Assembly (NCBI GenBank): GCA_951799405.1
Contig: OX637338.1
Location: 1-64,000, forward strand
Direction: 5' to 3'
Length of the DNA stretch: 64,000 nt
DNA from: Agapetus fuscipes
Lineage: Eukaryota > Arthropoda > Insecta > Trichoptera > Glossosomatidae
In this document: piece by piece, positions 21,101 to 36,100 of the stretch
How the letters are laid out: each line of letters opens with the position of its first letter
Numbering within the stretch: the stretch's first letter is position 1
Notes under the pieces: model-generated
Database searches by the model: none
What the model saw: only the letters and a program-made list of their open reading frames with translations
What the model was told of the DNA's origin: nothing
Program-made: the position numbers and the translations under genes

Positions 21101-24100
21101 CAAAATATTGCACACATGAAAAAAATGTGAAAAAACATGTTTTTTTTCAATATTTTTTTTGTTGTGACAATTTTTAAGATATATATTTTATTTAAACTTA
21201 ATAATTAAGATAACAAAATAATAAACATGCGTGATTTTTTTCATTATTGTAACTCTTTTGCTAAGACCGTAAAGTATAAGAAAAATGGCAGATTTAGGGT
21301 ATAAAGTGCTCTTAAAAGTCTAATTTTTTTTTTGTTTTTGTTTTTGTTTCGGGGGGGGGGATCAATCCCCCTTGATCCCCCCCTGGCTACGGCCTTGATC
21401 ACAACTGACAACATCACAAAGCTGCAGATGGATGGCATCAATTGTAAGGCGTGCACGGTAAAGCTAGTGAGAAATAAACATGGGGGTTAGCGCCTTCACC
21501 AGTACGCATGCATTATTTTAATTTTTGAATAATAAAGATATGGATCAATATAAAAGACATAGGTGGTGTGCGTTTGTTTCTTCCCATAGTAACAAATAAG
21601 CCATAAAACAATTCTAAGGGTAAACAACAACATAAGATATCAACGTCATGAGTCAAAAAGAGACAAAACACAAGTTTTCCTTGTGGTCGCCTGAAACCTT
21701 AGTACGAGTTGCAAAACTTGAGAAAAGTAAAGTTTACGGAAAATATTAGAGATTGATTTCTCCCAAAATCTGCCGTTTTTGTTTCTTACACTTTATGGTC
21801 TTAGCAAAAGAGTTTCAGTGATGAAGAAAATCAAGTTCAAACAAACAAAAACGGTAGATTTTGGGGGAAATCACTCTTTAATAATTGCCGTAAACTTTAC
21901 ATTACTCAAGTTTTGCAACTCGTACTAAGGGTACTGGAAACTGATTATGACAAGACTTCATTTCTATGAAGAAGACGCCTAAGAGCGCACTCTTTTTGGC
22001 ACAAGAAATTGCGCTGATGCTCCATCTATATGTTTTATGTTGACCAATGAATAAAGGCTATCAATTTGTGTCTAAAAGAAGGATTTTACAACACGGGGCT
22101 TCATTAAGTCTTTATTTCATTGAGCTGCATAAAGTCACATGGAAATTGAAATAATGAATTAGAAGAACAGCAAATACAACCCAACCCACAAAACGATATT
22201 GCCTAAGTATTAATCGGACTTTTGACCCAAACTTAATGACCCAAATGCACACGAGTAGTATTGTGGTTTTTGTGGGAGTTGCATAAATCGTAAAACAAAC
22301 AGGAAGAGAAATAAGCTGTCTTCAAATGACTTCTTTTTAAATAATTTGGTTTACATGTAATAGGTACAAATCATCTTTAAATTTTCACCAACATCATTTT
22401 AACAGTAAAATACTTATCAGGAGCAAGCAACAACACAAAGAAAGCAAGGCAAACAAATTCACATACCTTTTTCGTTTTCTTAGCTTGGATTTCCCTGGTT
22501 CCCCAGGAGACCACGTTTAGATTAATGATGGAATACAGGATGAGGAGCAGGTACATGGAGGGGATGGACAGGAGGTAGATGAGGCCGGGGACGATGCACC
22601 AGAACTCCTGCGGATGGAGAAAGGCTGCTATCATAAAGGAGCCCGTCAGCGCTATAAGGAAGATGGCTGAAGGAGAACCAATGCCGTCCTCGCCCAGCTG
22701 AAGCGCCGTGCCCACGATCACGGCCATCATGATCATGGCGTAGCCGGTGGAGAGGATCTGCGCGATTATCAGCTGGAAGGCAAAACAAGAACACAGATTA
22801 GTTGCTGCACACACAGCCAGCCACATGGAAGGGATAAAAGTGAATAAATAAATATGTGACCGTAAAAATTACAGATGTACATGGATCTTTATGAACATGG
22901 TCAAAATCAGAACTGTTACAGTTCATCGGAAAGTTAGCTGTGATGTTTGCCTTGTGGTTCTTATTTTATATTTTAAGAAGAGGTGTTAGGGAGGTGGTAT
23001 TGAAAGTTAAGATAAAGGTTAAAACAAAATGATGGCCCATTGATTTTATCATTCGGTAACCCCGAATATCCCCACAGCGCCCTAACTTAAATGTCATACT
23101 CATTCATAATAAAATATCCTTTCACCATGGTATATGGAAAATGTAAGCATCGTGAATGAACGCAGCGCTGAGAGAAGTACTAACCTGTATCTCAGATTTA
23201 CACGTGAAGCAGACAAACATGAAGAATAATATGGGAACAATGTTGTAGGTGAAGGAAGTCCAGTTGTCAATCTTGAAAGCGGCTACAAAGGCACCCACCA
23301 ACATGAGGAATATAGTCCCTGGGCCAAGGATAGTGCCTCCCATCAACATAATCTGAAAAATGCATAACAAGGGTTGAGTCAGCAAGACGTAGCATGGAAT
23401 TCCAGGCCTCGTATCACATATGCAACCATCACACTCAATAGTTGGGCACCTCATGAGGTTGCTCCGCTAGAGGCATGAACTTTTACCAATACATTTTTTT
23501 GGGATATTCCTTGACTTATAGGTTGTTATGAGGCTGACCACTCATATTGTAAAAAATGGTTCACTTTGCCAATGTCATCCCTGTTTCAGGGAAGGTCAAC
23601 AAGAGGTGCAGGGCTTATGTTCATTTGAGATTGGGTTTTTTATACTGTAGGTCCACATGCGGCATGTGTGAGCGTGAAATTATGCGTGTCTGCTTGTGGG
23701 AATGCATTTTATATGAATCTCAAATGATACATATTATCTTTGCAGCTAAGCTTTAGATTTATTTAGATTCAGGTAAGACCATGTTCTATTTGCAGCTTTT
23801 CTATCTGTCAATGTTGCCTGATCCAAACGCTTGCCCTTTGTCACAAACCACAAACCACAAACGCCCACAAGCGTGTGAATGCGTGGCAAACGCTTTCGGC
23901 AAATTCCTTTGACTCGTGTTAAAAAACCGACACTCGGTCGGGTCGGCTACAAGCTCTTGCAAACTGAGCCAAAGGCCTATCCACACGCTTGGGCTTGTGA
24001 CGGTTTATCGAGACTTGGCAAGCGTGTGGATCCAGCATTAAGCTTTTATGAGCAAAAAGTCTACCGATAGTCACTAAGCGCCCTTGAAGTCTTAAAAAAT

Positions 24101-27100
24101 ACAAAACAGGGGAAGAAGATTATGAATTAGAATGTTAAAATAATACAAGTAGGGAGTACTTACCAAGTATGAAATATAAGGCATTGAAATGTTGTCATTA
24201 ATCTTGACTGTCTTTTTGTAGTCAACGAGCAGATCAAAGATGTTGGCCATGGTGGAGGGCACCCAGCGACGACGTTGGTTGTAGAACTCATTGAAGCCCT
24301 CAGGGCAGTGGGTGTAGGCGTCCGAGGCGGCTGAGTACTCCACACGGTAACCTCTCTGCAAAATCAGCGTACAAAGCCAACGATCTTCCCCTGTAACAAA
24401 CAGTGTCATTGTCATTTTATCAAGGCCAATAATTTTATTTGAAAGCAATGGGATGGTTTGGTTTACCCTGATCATACTGCACGTAATGTCTCGCTTCATC
24501 AGACTTTGTGGTGTACTTTCTCATCACATTGTCATCCATAAGAGCTTTTCCTCGGAAGAGAGAGAAGCAGCCAGGGCTACAGAGCACACAGCCAATCATG
24601 TGCTCAGTTGCCTTTTGCAGCCAATGGCCAATAGCATATTCAAACATCTGGTACCACACCATGGGACCTAAAATCAAAAACATCAACACTAATGCATCAT
24701 CTGAAGACTAACGTATCCCACTTAAATGTAAGTAAACTGAGCGTAATATACCTGATCCTATGGGATGAATACGTCCACAAGCAGCTCCCAGGTTTTTGTT
24801 TTTCTTCATCAAATCTACAAGCAATTGTACAGCATGCGGCTGGAAGTCAATGTCTCCATCCAGAGTCAGCAAGTAGGTGTTCTCTGCCATCACTTCTTTA
24901 CGGTCAACAGAAATAGGAAGCTCCATAAGACGATGACCCAACAAGTAGTACATGTACATCACCTGAAGGACAATAAACAACAGTGAGTACTTAAGCAGGG
25001 ACGTGTAGCTGCAACTAAAGTTAGCGGATTAAAATTGAATCTAATCTAATCTAATCTAATCTAAGCTGCAAAGATATATATCATTTAAGATTTATACTAA
25101 ATGCATTCCCACAAGCAGATATGTATAATTTCGCGCTAACACATGTCGCATGTGGACCTACAATATAAAAACCCAATCTTAAATGAACATAAGCCTTGCA
25201 ACTCTTGCCGTCCTTCCCTGAAACAGGGGTGACATTGGCAAAGTGAACCAATTTTTATATTATGGGTGGTCAGCCGCATAACAAATATCCCCGCATTCTC
25301 ATCCGCATATCGAATGAAAGGATAAACTTTTGTTATCTTTCTATTTCCTATTGTGGAAAGTTTTTATTTTTATTTTGAATAGGATTCTTACCTGAGACCA
25401 TCTTTTCCTGTGTCGAATCTTATTCTTATCCTTCAGATGGCAATGCATCTTTGTTTTTCCTGGAAGAGTCCATTCCAATCTTCCCCCATAAGGAGTGGGA
25501 TACTTCTTAGCCGGCCTTATTCTGATGTTTGTTTGGTGAACTTCGGATGCAGCTTCATCAATAGTGTTGACAAGTCGCTTCACGAAAATGTTGACTTGAG
25601 AGTCATTATCACTGTGGTCACTGATTTCAAAGGCGTCATCCAGGAAAATATGAGCTAAAAATTATATAAAAAAGGTTACAATATGTAAGAAATGTACATA
25701 AAATATTTCAAGTCATGTTTAGCATTCATTTGTTTGAAATTACTTTCAAATTCGTAATAATCTGGATCCACAACTCTGAGGTACTTCTGGGCGACTCTTC
25801 TAGCACACTGATCTTCATCCAGTCTCAAGATGGACTTCAAGAACTCAACCATCTCATCTTTTGTTTCATGCCACATGGTAGCGCATGCGTAGATTCTGGA
25901 ATAGAATATTAATATGAGGAAAAGTTTATATTATGTAGATTTATGCACTTATAACAAGGATCAAAAAGAATAATTAATGATAATTCGTGAAATATGTACC
26001 TTGTGATATGATCGGAAGATTTAACGGTTCTCGGAGAAGAATTTGATCCATCAGTGTGAACGGATATTGTTTCATAGTATTCGTCACCTTTTTCTTTTTC
26101 AATTTCAGCCAAATCCTGGAATAAAACAACAGACAAGAATAAAACAGAAAGAATACTTGAATTTCATGCAAGTGGAAGTGCATCAGGGGCCTGCACTCCA
26201 TGTGCGTGGTATTGCGAAGGGGGGCAATGTAGACCTAAACATGCATTTACAATCAAAGTAATGTTCTAAAATGGTGAATTATGTCACAAATCCAGAAATT
26301 TTTAATGATCACATTGATTTCTATCTCATTTTTTTTAGTAAGTCGCCAAAATGTTTTGTTAAGAAGCAGCGCACGCATTTGAAGCATAGAGCACATAAAC
26401 TATTTATTTTCATCATCAAATATTACCAGGTTTGTTTTTTTTTTAATTAAGAATGAGTGGGTAAAAGGCTGTAAGCTGAAAGAGGATGTGAAAGTAAGGG
26501 TACCAAAGACTGTGATGAGATGGTTTGGATATTTAAAAATAATGGGTGAAGAAAGACTTACAAAATGTATGTACAGAGGAAATGTGAAAGGGAAAAAAGG
26601 AAATGGAAGACAGAAAAGTATGGTTGAATCAGATTGGTGAAATTGTGAAAGAATGGGATATACAAAGTGAATGTAAAAGAAAAAAATGTATGAAGAAGGT
26701 GATGGATATGAATAATTAAAAGAGAGAGCAAGCGGTCACTGGGATGGTCGAGGCAATAAGGCGTTGGCACTCGAATTCACGTTTTTGACACTTATGCCGG
26801 TTCAAACCCGGCCTTGTCCTATCGACAATAACTTCGACCCTGGTTCAACTGATGTCATTGCATGCACACAAGCTTCTGCTTTCACAAGAAGACAACTAGC
26901 AAGGCAAAATACGTTGGTGAATTTCATTTTTCTTCACAAATCTATTAAAAAAAAGGATGGGAAAAAATTCAGGCAAATCTGCAGTCTCTGGCCACAGTGT
27001 AAGTGCACATGCAGTATGTGTAAGTGTGAACTTACACGTGTGTCTGCCTATGGGCATGCATGGAGCATAAGCCTTAAATGTCAATATATCTTTGCAACAT

Positions 27101-30100
27101 AGATTATAGACGTACTTCTGTCTTCACATCAGTTTGGTCATCACACCTCCTGTTGAGACCAAGAGACTGGTCCACCAGCAGGGCATTGTACATGGGAACC
27201 ACGAAGATCTTTTCTGTGGAAGCCAAACGCTCACACTTGGGAGTCCAGATGTGCAAAGTTATCCAAGTCTGTGACAGCAGCCACAGCAACCAGACCCAGG
27301 CCATTTGACGAGAGATGAAATCGTTTAGGAAATACACTGAAAAAGTAATATAAAGTTTAGATATGGAATAGCATTGTTTAAATGTCATCTTTGAGTACAA
27401 AATAAGAAAATTGATCAAAAATATACCTGGAGGACTCTCAAAAAAGAGGTAATCAGGAATAGTTCCATGGAAGAAGCAGGGGTCTCCATTCCTGATGCCA
27501 CACGCTGCAATCAGCATGGAAATGGAAACAGGAACTGTTAGGTTCACAGGGAAGGCATAACTGAAGCCCTGGATGAGAATCTTGCAAGCAAATTTGCCAA
27601 ATACATAGCAAAGATATGCAGCGCCAATTTGTATCAACAAAACATAAACTCCAGTGTTATACATGGCTGGCACGTCAATTGTGTCTCCTGTTTTGGTCAC
27701 ATCAGATAGATCTGGCAGAACTGTTCCACTCAACACAGCTTTGATCTGAAAAATATGAGTTATTTGATTTAAAACACAACTGTTTTATTTGTATGATGAA
27801 AATCTATTCGAGGGATTATTTTATTTTATATCCTGACCTCTTCAACAACAATGTTGTGGGCTTTGAAGCTGTCGGGCATGAGACCAAAGAAATCGCTGAC
27901 ACTTTCTCCTTGGATCCAGAGGATCAAAATGATGGAGCACATGAAGGCAACCACTTTCCAGATAGAGATGAACATGTAGGTGAAGTATCTGGTGTAGACC
28001 AGCTCCTCCTTGACTCGCCCAAGAGCTTTCATGAAACCTGCAAATCAAATATGTTTCCTTTAGTTACCAATAAGATCATTGATCAAAATAAATTCTTCCC
28101 ATAGTAATAGGTATAGACACAATGCAATTATTTTAGGAATAATGTTTGCAAATGAAAATTAATAAACCTTTTGGATAATTAGCAGCACTTTAATTACTTT
28201 TAAAGTTAATTTTAACTTGTAAACATGTCAAAGGAACATAATCAGTTTAATTCAATCCAGGTTTACAATGAACAAAGAGACAGAAGATATCAGCTTCATA
28301 TGTCAACAAAGGAATGTAAAATAACAATGATTTTTGTTTGACCGTTACCTGTGAAGACCTCACCTTACTAAGACTAAGCCTTAGAGCATAGTCTTTTTGG
28401 CACACTAAATGGTTCTAATGCTTCATCTATGTCTTTTATAATAATAATAATAAATTATTCAAGTATAGTCACGTTGAGGGTGCTATGCCAGCCAACATGT
28501 TGATGGATGAATAAAATCAAGAAAGAAATGATCTTGTTATTTACCTAAAGGACTTTGCTTAGATACATAGTTTTCCCACCAGCCGAGGGAGATGCACAGA
28601 GAAGCAACAGGAATAAGCCACAGAGAGGGTTTCCCATCCAGCAGTGGCCATACCACGAAGCCAGTCACTTGCGCTGCAATCGCCACCAAGTCCACGATGA
28701 CTTTGATGAAGCGCTTGGACTCTTTGGGACTTCGTGACAGTAGGCCGAGAAGTCCCGGGAAGAAGCACATGCAGTTGGTCAGCATGGCACCTTTAACCAC
28801 ATCTAGTTCTGGCAGGATAGCATAAAATAAGATAGCCATTCCAATCGTGTGCAAGGTTTCAGCAAGGAATACCTGGAAGAGAAAATCTAATGTTATACTC
28901 GTATTGTACTTTAAAAATCACCAATTACTGTGAAATCAAAATCTTATTTTACCAGAGTAAACTGCTGAGTGGTCGGCTTCTTCCAACTCTTGAAGAAGCA
29001 GATCCTGATGGAGCGGATCAGGGTCCCGATCTCTGGCACCATGAAAGCAAACAGGATGCACCACATCCATCCTATCCTCTCCACATCGGGGAGTGTGGTG
29101 ATGAACTGTTTATCCCTTCCTGAAATTAAACATAAATATTAAATGACAACAGGTATTTCATGCAAAATAATACTCGTACGTTGCAATATAATTTTTGTTT
29201 ATATTGTATTAATTTCTGCAATAAACATTATCTGTTAAAAAAACATGAATCTCTTTTTCAGAAATAGTGGGTTCTTCAAATACTGGACATAGTGTTTTGC
29301 TCACAAATTCCAAGGAATAAAAATTTGCACTTCCCATAACTGAATTGCAAGAGAAGATATAGACTATTATTTTGTTATTGGTTGCTAAAGACCCTAGTCA
29401 CATAGACCTATGACTTTTGCCTGAAAAAAATCATAGTTGTTTTGCTGAGCCCATTGTAATGTAAGTAGGAACATAGCTACATTCCCTTTATGCAGGCACA
29501 TAGAAAACTCTTTTCTTCTTCCAGAGTTGTGTCAAGTCCCCCCAACGTTGACTATCACTAGCAAGAATAACGTCTTATATCTCGCGGCTCAAGAAAGGTC
29601 CTTCACTGCCCTTATTACGGTCCAAACTTGTATATTACGGAGCCAGGAGATCTGCTTCCTGTCCACACCTCGTTTTTCCTCAATCCTAACTCTCAGGATC
29701 AAACGTGACATGGAGGACGTTTAACATTTTGGCAACTTATACAATTGTTCTCACCGAGTTGTCTATTGCAATAGGTGATTCTCCTGTCCTTCTTGATCTG
29801 TGACGTCATGAAGAGCAGCGTGCCCTTGGAGATGACGCCGGAGCCCAGGACGATGACGAAGGTCAGGATGTAGGCCAGCACCTTGCACACCTTCACCGTG
29901 AACTCCAGGCACTTCTGGTTGGCCATGGACCCGCTGTCCTCCTTGTTGGGGAGGTCCCGGAAAACGTCCCATCCTTTCGTCTCTTGCACCGTCCTTTGGC
30001 TGAAAAAGACAAACAACTGTCAGCAACATTGAATTTTTACTGACATCGTGCGGGGGAATCTCGAAGTTTTGTTACTTATCGTACTGTGCAGTGTGCACTG

Positions 30101-33100
30101 CTGAATAAAAAAACACAATGCCGTGAATACCTCTCTATCGCGTGAATAGAAATATACATGTAAAATACAACAGCACCTCTAGTGAGTGATTTAGTTATCA
30201 TACTTTCTCTTTTTTACGCGTTTGAGGGGGCGATGTTTTTTAGAGTTTTATATTTGGGGTAGCTACCTAATCGTGGTTACAAACAAAAATGTACAGAGTA
30301 ATTTCACTCCTGGCACTAAATTAATTGTTAAATTTTCACTAAAAATCTCTATTGGGGCTTAAGTAGAGTATTAATCTTTGAGAAGGTCCGTACAGCCTTA
30401 CGGCAACAAGGTATTGCTCGAGAATTGACGCTTTCTATATTATCATCTACCAAGTTCACAAAGGACTCTTGAGGTGTGAATCCTCGTGATTCACTCAAAA
30501 ACAGCACTCACTAAAATGAATTATCCTAATACATGTTGTAGGATTGTCGTGCAGGAGGCCCTGAGTGCTCAAGGCTTGTTGGCCAGAGAAAGTCAAGAAG
30601 TAAAGAAGTAGGTAATGCATAGGTATTAGGTACTAGTTTTATCATTTGTTTTGCTATTTATTTATTAGGTAGTACCTACCTACGAAAATAAAATAAAAAA
30701 ATCTTATTATAAATGTGCATAAAAACAAGGTCAGTAGGTACCTATACTCATTGCGTTACTGAAATATTTCAAAACGAACGTCTTCCTGTTATTTTTACAT
30801 TAAGTAATTGCATTATGCATACAATGTGTATGTTTTTAGAAAACTAGTTGATTTGTGATTACAAAATATGTTAATTTAAGTTGCATCCTTTTGTTAATAC
30901 AAGTGATAGATAGGTACCTACTTATGACGTCCCGTAGGTATACACACCGACAAAATTATTGAGACAGGAAGTTTAACAATAAAAAATAAAGTTTTGCCGA
31001 AAAACAGTAAAAACCTGCAAACATATTCACAATTTTTCAAAGAACGAGAATCTTTCAATTCACTGAAAACGGTTATTTTCGTTATTTTCTTGTTCGTTTG
31101 TATCAGTGTTGTATGATAATTTCTAACAAAAAGTCTTCAGAACTGATTTCAAATGTGAATAATTATCCCTTCTGACAATCGCTACAGGTTCTTAGCAACC
31201 AATAACAATGTATTATTTAATTTTCTCCCCAGCAACCCGGCTTGGGGAAGTCATCTTTCATTACCTCTGTCACTGAGGACCTCATTGCACATGAATTGAC
31301 GTTGACAAAATTGTGTCGGCACTCGGCCGGATTACTCAGAAAAATGCATGAAATAATTTGCTATCGGTTGCTAAGGAAAAAAGTTCCATACAAGAGTGGT
31401 GTTTGCTCGCCGAGATAAATATTCCATAATTAAATTTGTGCTTTGTCCATTTGTCGAATCCATTTTTTTTTCAATGACTCTGTTTACTGATGAAATAATT
31501 CGCGAAACTGCAAGAGCAGAATATTTTGGGAAGTGTAATAAAATTGCCAAAGTCAATTGCTGATACAAACTTGGGCAAACTCTGTAAAAGTGGGTCATTA
31601 TTAAAATGTGTAAATCACACAAATAATGCAGGAGCCGCGCGGATTGCGTGCGCGGCGGGCGGTGCGAAGTAAACCTAATAATGGAAGTACAGAGTTGCGA
31701 CAGCTGTGGCGGAGGAGCGGCTCTCAGGGGAGGAGCATGCGACCGTTGCCTCACCTCGTCATATTACATTCGCCAACATTTAGAAAATAAATGGACAGAA
31801 TCAAAAATATTTTAGATTATAAACCAAAGCGTTTATCAAAAAGTGTATGGAAACCGGAACGCTCTAGAGAGGGTGTTTTTTTTTTTTTTTTGTAAACGAT
31901 ATACCTAGTAGAGTTTATACGTAATGTATTTGCATTGCGTTGGTTTAGTTTTTCTTCTTTAAACAACAGGCGTGTGTTTGTAGATATGTAGAGTCAAATT
32001 TGTTGACCGGTCTCAATTCAATACTACATTTACATTCAGCCATTTCCCCTGCTTCTGCCACTGCTTCTGCCACTGCCCTTGCTTCTACTCCTGCTTCTGT
32101 CACTGCCCCTGCTTCTGCTACTGCCCCTGCTTCTGCCCTTGCTTCTGCCGCTGCCCTTGCTTTTACTCCTGCTTCTGTCACTGCCCCTGCTTCTGCCACT
32201 GCCTCTGATTCTGCCCCTGCTTCTGCCACTGCTTCTGCCACTGCCCTTTCTTCTACTCCTACTTCTATCACTGCCTCTGCTACTGAAATTGCCCCTGCTT
32301 CTACCACTGCCGGGAACAATGGGCGGAGACACATATAGACGGCAAAGAACAATCGCTCTTGCACCGGTCCTTTAAAACCTGACAAAAACCGACAAAACAC
32401 GGATCGGTGGGCAGCGTGAGTAGCATGAGCAGGAGCAGTGGGACGAACGTGTTTCCATTCTGCCGTGATAACTGCCTTGCAGCCTGCTCACCTTCCATCC
32501 AAATAAGGCTGAATGTAAACGGGATATAATGGTTAACGCTCCACACTTATAATGGGAAGGCAGAACGTTCGATTCCCAGCGAAGCTCAAAAAAGCTGGGT
32601 TGAAAAATTTATCGAAGTACCCGTATATGGTTATTTTTTTACGCGGGTTCAATTTAATTAAAACTGCGGTGATTTATTTTATTTCAGTTTCAGTTCCGAT
32701 ACAGAGTCACTTTACACCTACACAATAAAACGGTCGGTCGGCTTCTCTCCTACAGAGAACATTGGTCCTTATTTTATGGTAAGAATAAAGAACATTCTCG
32801 AATCATTGAGAATTGATACATGCGAGGCATTACTGGAACATTCGACCAAACACTCGAGCAATCTCGAACAATCAAAATGTATATCAAAACTGCAAATGAA
32901 CATTCTTTATTTGGCGTTATGTAGCAACGACTAAGCTCGTAAACAGCTCTTACCAAATACATCGATAGTTAAGTTTTTTTTTCTTTATTAAATAGGTACC
33001 TGCCTACTGTAGTTGCTTAGTGTCGGTAAGAAAGGGAGAATTTCTGACACCTTGTGTTGTAGAAATTTACAGAACCACCGTAACACCGGTCCGGTCGATA

Positions 33101-36100
33101 GTTCAGTTGGAAGAGTGCTTGCATACCATGCCGAGAGCTCGGGTTCAAATCCCACCGAGGGTGTCAGAAATGATTTCCCGTTTTGGTGTTAAAATACCGG
33201 CAAGGTTTACTGAGCCTTCACAAGAAATGAGTACTAGCCCCCTCGGGAGCTGGGAAACCCCCACTTCAACTGAATGATAAAGGTGCACGTCTAATTTTTA
33301 TTTTTTATTTTATTTATTACTTTAATTATTGATAAGAGTGTAACTGTTGTATTATGTTGCTGTTTTATCATAGTATATCTTAATATCAACATGTAATTGG
33401 AGCAATACGCTATATTATTGTCTTTTTCTTCTACAAATTACTATCGTATCCATTATTGTATTGTTCTGTTTGTTGAATAATAAAAAATAAAAAAATAAAA
33501 AAATAAAAGTGGTTGGCGTAAGGCCGCTCCCCTTACCTATAAAAATAAATAGGCTCCTCCGTGACCCCTTCGGAGAGAACTCGGCAAGAAGTTACACTAT
33601 ATGTGTAGTTTAGACCTTTTTTCCGCGCCGTAACACCATTTACACCTCGCTATTTGTTGTAATGCCCGCGCTCTTCCTTCGCCTTCACGGTTGGCCGATA
33701 CTAGAATTTACTAACATCTGCATTCAACTGATAACTCCATCATGTACAAGCATGTTATGTAGCTCGGTTCTTATACATATGTAGGTATTGCAGCACCATA
33801 TAATACATGACATGCAATGTACTTTATTATCCATATTACTCAGGTGTAAGACTGACCACCCATATCGTACAAAAATGGTTCAAATTTACCAATGCCATCT
33901 CACGAATAGGTGACAAGAGTTGCAAAGATTACGTGTATTCGAAATTTATCATTAGTCCGGTCAATAGCTCAGTTGGTAGAGTGCTTGCATTCCATGCCGT
34001 GAGCTCGGGTTCGAATCCCGCCGAGGCGAGGGTGTCAGAAATGATTTCCCTTTTCGGTGTTTATTTCTAACCCCAAAATAAAAATACCGGCAAGGTTTAC
34101 TCAGCCTTCACAAGAAATGAGTACCAGCCCTCTCGGGAGCTGGGAAACCCCCACTTCATCTGAAGTGGTTAGCGTAAGGCCGGCCCCCTTACCTGTAAAA
34201 ATAAATAGGTTCAACTCGCCACATGCGACCCCCTCGGGGATAACACGGCAAGAAGTTGCACTATATGTGTAGCTTAGTAAAAAAAAAAAAAAAAAACATT
34301 TGTTTCTAAACACACATGCAGAATGTGTATCTAAGCGTAAACTTACACGTACTTGATGAAGTGTTCATCTTAATTTGCGCATCGTTGACCCAACTAGAGA
34401 CTGGAGTCCCTACTCTTCGCAGGAATCGCCGTCTCGCAAAAAAGAAGAATACGTATATCTATGCAACTTAGATGATAGGTTACCTGTAGATGCTGCAGTA
34501 CTGCAAGGTGCCCAGGCTATAAGGCGAATAGTTGTTATTGTTAGGGACGGTTTTTTCTTCGTTAGTTCCATATTCCGGTTCTTCAGTATATCCAGTCTGA
34601 AACTCCACCATCTTCAGGGGTTTTTCAACTAATTCTCAATGTAGAAGTTCTCCGAGTTTCTCCATTGAGATATCTCGTGCTGTTCACGCTTTCTCTGAGC
34701 TGTCCACTGACTTGGTCGTTACTGCAATCACTGATGCACTGTCTCGGTGAGTTGCCGTGCAGCAGTTCCGCAGTCATTTAAAAACCATCACTGTTTGAAA
34801 GTTGTTCCACGATATTCAATTATTTCATCCACTTGTCACGGATTCATTTCATTTAAACCTAAATCTAAAAACTACAATAATGAGTCAAATGTAACGTTTA
34901 TAATCAAAGATCTGATTTTTTCAAACAAAAGTCTGTAGTCTATTGGTTAACGCTACATACTCGTAAATGGGAGGTTTTGAGTTCGATTCTCGGAGGAGCA
35001 CGTAAATAAAATATTTAAGTATATAATTTATCAAATATGCTCTTCGCTGGGTTGAAACTTTTCCAAAAAAGACCGGTCACTAAGGGTAATCAGCCAGCAA
35101 ATGAGTCTTACTTGCAAAATCGGCGTTGATCAGCGATGAACAGGCATGCAGAGAGCTTTTGAGGTGTGATTCACAAAAAACAGTGCTCACCAAATATAAC
35201 TCTGTCCTGAAATTCAAATAAATCTCTCAATCTGAAATTTATTTATTTTTAGGAGATTTAAATCAGAATGAAACGTAGGTAGCCTGTGAGAATCGTGCAA
35301 GTAGGTTTTTCCAGTTAAGTCACATAAGCTAGCTTTGAAACAACAACCCCAATAACACTGATTTTATAAACCATCGTTCTCAATTGAAAACTATGTTTTT
35401 TCCTAACTGCTATAACATTTTTTTCCCTTACACTGAAGTTTTTTTTAAACACGATTAATCAAAAGGGGTGCACGATTCTTAATTTGTTACGAGAAAATTC
35501 ATGTGATAAACCAGCAAAAAAACATACTCGTAGGTACATAATATGTTTTAAATGTAGATTTTTCTTACTTCAGTAAAGTTAATTTAAAAAATGCTTATTA
35601 TTTTACGGAATTATTTAAATGTAAGCAAATAGAATCAACTCCTTTTATTGCACACTGTAAAAATGATTAATTCTGTAACTGCATTACATAGGAAATCACG
35701 AATCTTTTATTCCCAATTATTAAATTAATTTAATTATACATTTTCAATTATTTATGTTGATTATTTCACACTGTAATTTCACATATTTTCGCACAGACTT
35801 AGGCAGGAAATGGTTGACTTTGTGCTGAGGAAGTTCCTCCACAGCCCGCGCACTGTTGCCTGCAGACTTGCAAGAAGGCCACTAATTGGCGCAGAGTCTC
35901 CACACCTCACACCTCACACGGAGCCAACTACAAATTTCTATTTTCCTCCGCGGGAGTGTCCATTACCGTGCTCTGTGGAGCGCGCTGTAAGCCAGGCAAG
36001 ACAAACTCATGTGGTATCGCGAGCCCGGTCGATAGCTCAGTTGCTAACACTTTATGTGAAGGTAAGTTGCGTTACATAAGTATTATGTTTGTACTTTGTT

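Larger units (their letters stand above)
14666..22466 (-). other. CHS1 intron 15 (7.8 kb), transposon-rich
   Basis: Holds a hAT-like element with an internal SINE (15181-16275), repeat-B copies (15164-16520, 16869-17132, 19206-19466), repeat G (16527-16712), two LINE 3' ends (17440-18185 and 19000-20750), a TIR element (20840-21397) and a hairpin MITE (21697-21930). The parts 14666-15160, 18186-18860 and 21931-22466 show nothing recognisable. Confidence 0.9.

Noticed and set aside
22377..22466. CHS1 exon 15 extending to the open-frame stop
   Set aside because: A consensus donor (GTATGT) precedes it and phase 0 joins exon 16 perfectly; the extension does not resemble the family.
31371..31754. 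127-codon frame on the minus strand
   Set aside because: No domain, no splice support; its start overlaps dispersed repeat F.
33955..34040. A functional tRNA gene
   Set aside because: A and B boxes are good, but the acceptor stem does not close and the unit continues into a SINE body shared by other copies.
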